64,000 bases of DNA, taken from Cymbidium sinense (Eukaryota; Streptophyta; Magnoliopsida; Asparagales; Orchidaceae). The translations under genes were made by a program, and so were the position numbers. Below, in pieces: positions 62,601 to 64,000 of the stretch. Each line of letters opens with the position of its first letter. Positions within the stretch are counted from its first letter, which is position 1. The notes under the pieces are model-generated. The model was not told the origin of the DNA and made no database searches. It was given only the letters and a program-made list of their open reading frames with translations. The DNA lies in the NCBI GenBank assembly GCA_021442155.1, contig CM038222.1, positions 56,043,352 to 56,107,351 on the forward strand, written 5' to 3'.

Positions 62601-62761
62601 AACGTGATGACAAAGTCCGTTCGTCGATCGGATGTCGTTTTGACTTATTTTGGTGATGCCTAGTGCATTTCAACTTTGATTTGCGAGCTGTTGCATCCGA
62701 AGTCGACTGATTTTGTCTTGTGAGCTCAACTTGACTTCTGACCCATGCATGGAGGTCAACA
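59625..62761 (-). mobile_element. Solo LTR C4 of the Tat-related LTR superfamily
   Basis: The start TATGGTTCCAAAAATT corresponds to TGTGGACTCCAAAAATT of C3. The end is GGAGGTCAACA at 62761. The flanks CGATC (59620-59624) and CAATC (62762-62766) match at four of five bases, fitting an aged target duplication. It is collinear with C3: conserved block (59705-60420), GC block (60882), hairpin array (61020-61830), GC-richer part (61840-62150) and 290-bp units (62250, 62560). No internal region is attached. The overlapping frames at 61731-62179 reflect the GC-richer part and are not credible genes. Confidence 0.8.
61020..61830. repeat. Large hairpin array in C4 (three ~300-bp units)
   Basis: Three units start near 61015, 61310 and 61610. 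Each holds two to three short hairpins with 4-6 bp loops: CCCC/GGGG at 61026-61038, ATGCC AAGAAA GGCGT at 61183-61203, CATGCC AAGAAA GGCATG at 61434-61451, and CTACCCA..CGTCT gaaa AGACG..TGGGTAG at 61645-61678. Each hairpin is followed by an ACCTAC or TATACACCTG word. Stem sequences change from unit to unit while pairing is mostly kept. Confidence 0.7.
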
Positions 62762-63571
62762 CAATCTAGAAATTTGAGAAGAAAGAGATGAACTAATAGA
62801 ATAAGAGTAAACGTATTGATTTCTCTTTTATATTCTCATCCTCCTTAAATGAGGGTATTTTCATAATGTAAGCTTAACTAGCTCGCGATAATTAAGTAAT
62901 TAATTCATTTTTGAACAAATTAAATTATTGCAAAATGAGGTTGTGTATTCACAGCAAAAAGCCACTGCAATGCCTAAATAAGCTAAGGTGATATTAATAT
63001 AAAAGTAAGTAATTTTACCAAAATTTAACATGAAAATGCAATTCATTCTTAGAATTGCAATAAAAATGGGTAAATTGCATTCAACTTCCTTAGTTATAGA
63101 CCACAATTCATTAGAAATATGTTACCTGTTTGCATCTCAATTATCTAAAAAATAAATGCTAGGACTTGAAAAGCATAAGGAGCCCATATCCAAAGTTACA
63201 CTACTTGAAAGACATAATAAATCACTCATTATAAATTTTTTTTTAAAAAAAAAGAACTGAAATTAATTGATTATAAGCTACATTAATTCGAATCAAGACT
63301 AAACCAAAAAGAAAGGAATATCATCGAGTATATTTATAATATAGGTGGCGCAAAATCAATTATTCTTAAATGTAAAATATAGTCACACTAAGAATTATAA
63401 ATTCTAATTATAAAGTTATCATTAAAGCCAACAAGGAGATGATTTGGCTCAAAATCATTCTAAAAGAATGGTATAAGTCTTAAGAATATTCTTGTTTGTT
63501 ATTCATCTAACAAAGAATGTCATCTTTCACTCCATGATAAAGCACATACAACTTAAGTATCATTGTATAAG
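62762..63571. other. AT-rich intergenic DNA, nothing recognised
   Basis: No gene, repeat or motif could be assigned. The minus-strand frame at 62900-63106 has no recognisable features. Confidence 0.5.
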
Positions 63572-63861
63572 AATTTTACTTAAATTTTACTTATAATATT
63601 ATTATTAGATTTTTATGTTTTGTTAACCCAGGCCCAATCTTAAGATCCAACTGGGAACCAACCTGCGCAGCATCCTCAAACACTAAGTTTAAATATTCAG
63701 TGTAGTGTCGAGGCTCATGCGGATTATTTAATTTTATATTGATTTAACTTTAAGGGATTTGAATAATGTTTCTTATTTTGATTAAGTTTCATTGCAAGTT
63801 CAGAATTTTAAATAAATTTTTTACAATATTTCGGTAGCCTCCCAGCATCGTCCCAACATAG
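63572..63861 (-). mobile_element. LTR fragment C5
   Basis: This matches C4 from about 60758 to 61032 with roughly 90% identity by eye. Shared text includes TATTATTAGATTTTTATGTT, TTAACTTTAAGGGATTTG and TTTCGGTAGCCTCCC, and the GC block (GTGTCGAGGCTCATGCGG near 63704). It begins abruptly after TTACTTATAATA and stops at CCCAACATAG, just where the hairpin array starts in C4. It has no LTR ends. Confidence 0.83.
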
Positions 63862-64000
63862 TGTTGATTGAAAAGAGTAACTGGGTACCTAGATAGAAGA
63901 TTTTTAAGTTTAATATACTTTCCAACGAGAGCTCTTATTAGTCTATGGAAGTTTTGGATGCTACCAAGAAGGAAGACTCTTGTCCTGTAATATGGGTGTT
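63862..64000. other. Window edge, unassigned
   Basis: 139 bp starting TGTTGATTGAAAAGAG. It is not part of the C4-like sequence. It is too short to assign. Confidence 0.3.

Overview
This window reads as nuclear DNA of a seed plant with a large, repeat-dense genome. A monocot such as a palm is possible, but that is only a guess. The plant assignment rests on a phytocyanin (plant blue-copper protein) pseudogene, a plant-mobile-domain protein, and a Tat/Ogre-type Ty3/Gypsy retrotransposon. I see no intact host gene, no tRNA or rRNA gene and no CRISPR array. Almost every long reading frame is decayed transposon coding sequence or a shadow of simple repeats. Family assignments come from reading the sequence by eye; no alignment or database search was run.

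The core (10372-48875) is one very large, old Tat/Ogre-like element on the minus strand. Its order in the sense direction is: 5' LTR (48875-44159), primer-binding site (about 44152-44135), gag region (43870-40149), pol (33332-28190: protease, reverse transcriptase, RNase H, a second 'archaeal-type' RNase H, integrase), an antisense plant-mobile-domain ORF on the plus strand (15690-17236 and 25260-27030), a purine-rich tract (15497-15485), and the 3' LTR (15484-10372). The LTRs are about 5 kb each. Two non-coding units of a second repeat family, called family B here, interrupt it: copy B (33333-40148, plus strand) between gag and pol, and copy D (17237-25259, minus strand) inside the antisense ORF. 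Without them the element is about 23.7 kb.

The left flank (1-10371) and 48876-51551 are also family B. Three plus-strand copies appear stacked: A1 (ending at 1400) lies inside A (1401-8394), and A lies inside A2. A2 is split by the Tat element into 8395-10371 and 48876-51551. Family B was therefore active both before and after the Tat insertion. Its copies carry a 170-180 bp tandem array, dense TTGAC words, strong strand asymmetry and a conserved terminal hairpin. They could be giant solo LTRs or a non-LTR type of non-coding transposon.

The right flank (51552-64000) holds a probable minus-strand Copia-type LTR remnant, a diverged ~290-bp tandem repeat interrupted by a solo LTR of the core element's LTR superfamily (C3, 53413-57590, perfect 5-bp target duplication TCTAC), the phytocyanin pseudogene (58288-58840), a possible MITE, a second solo LTR (C4, 59625-62761) and a 290-bp LTR fragment (C5, about 63572-63861). 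The LTRs of this superfamily share a GC-rich GTCGGGGCCCATG block, and C1, C3 and C4 also carry an array of hairpins.
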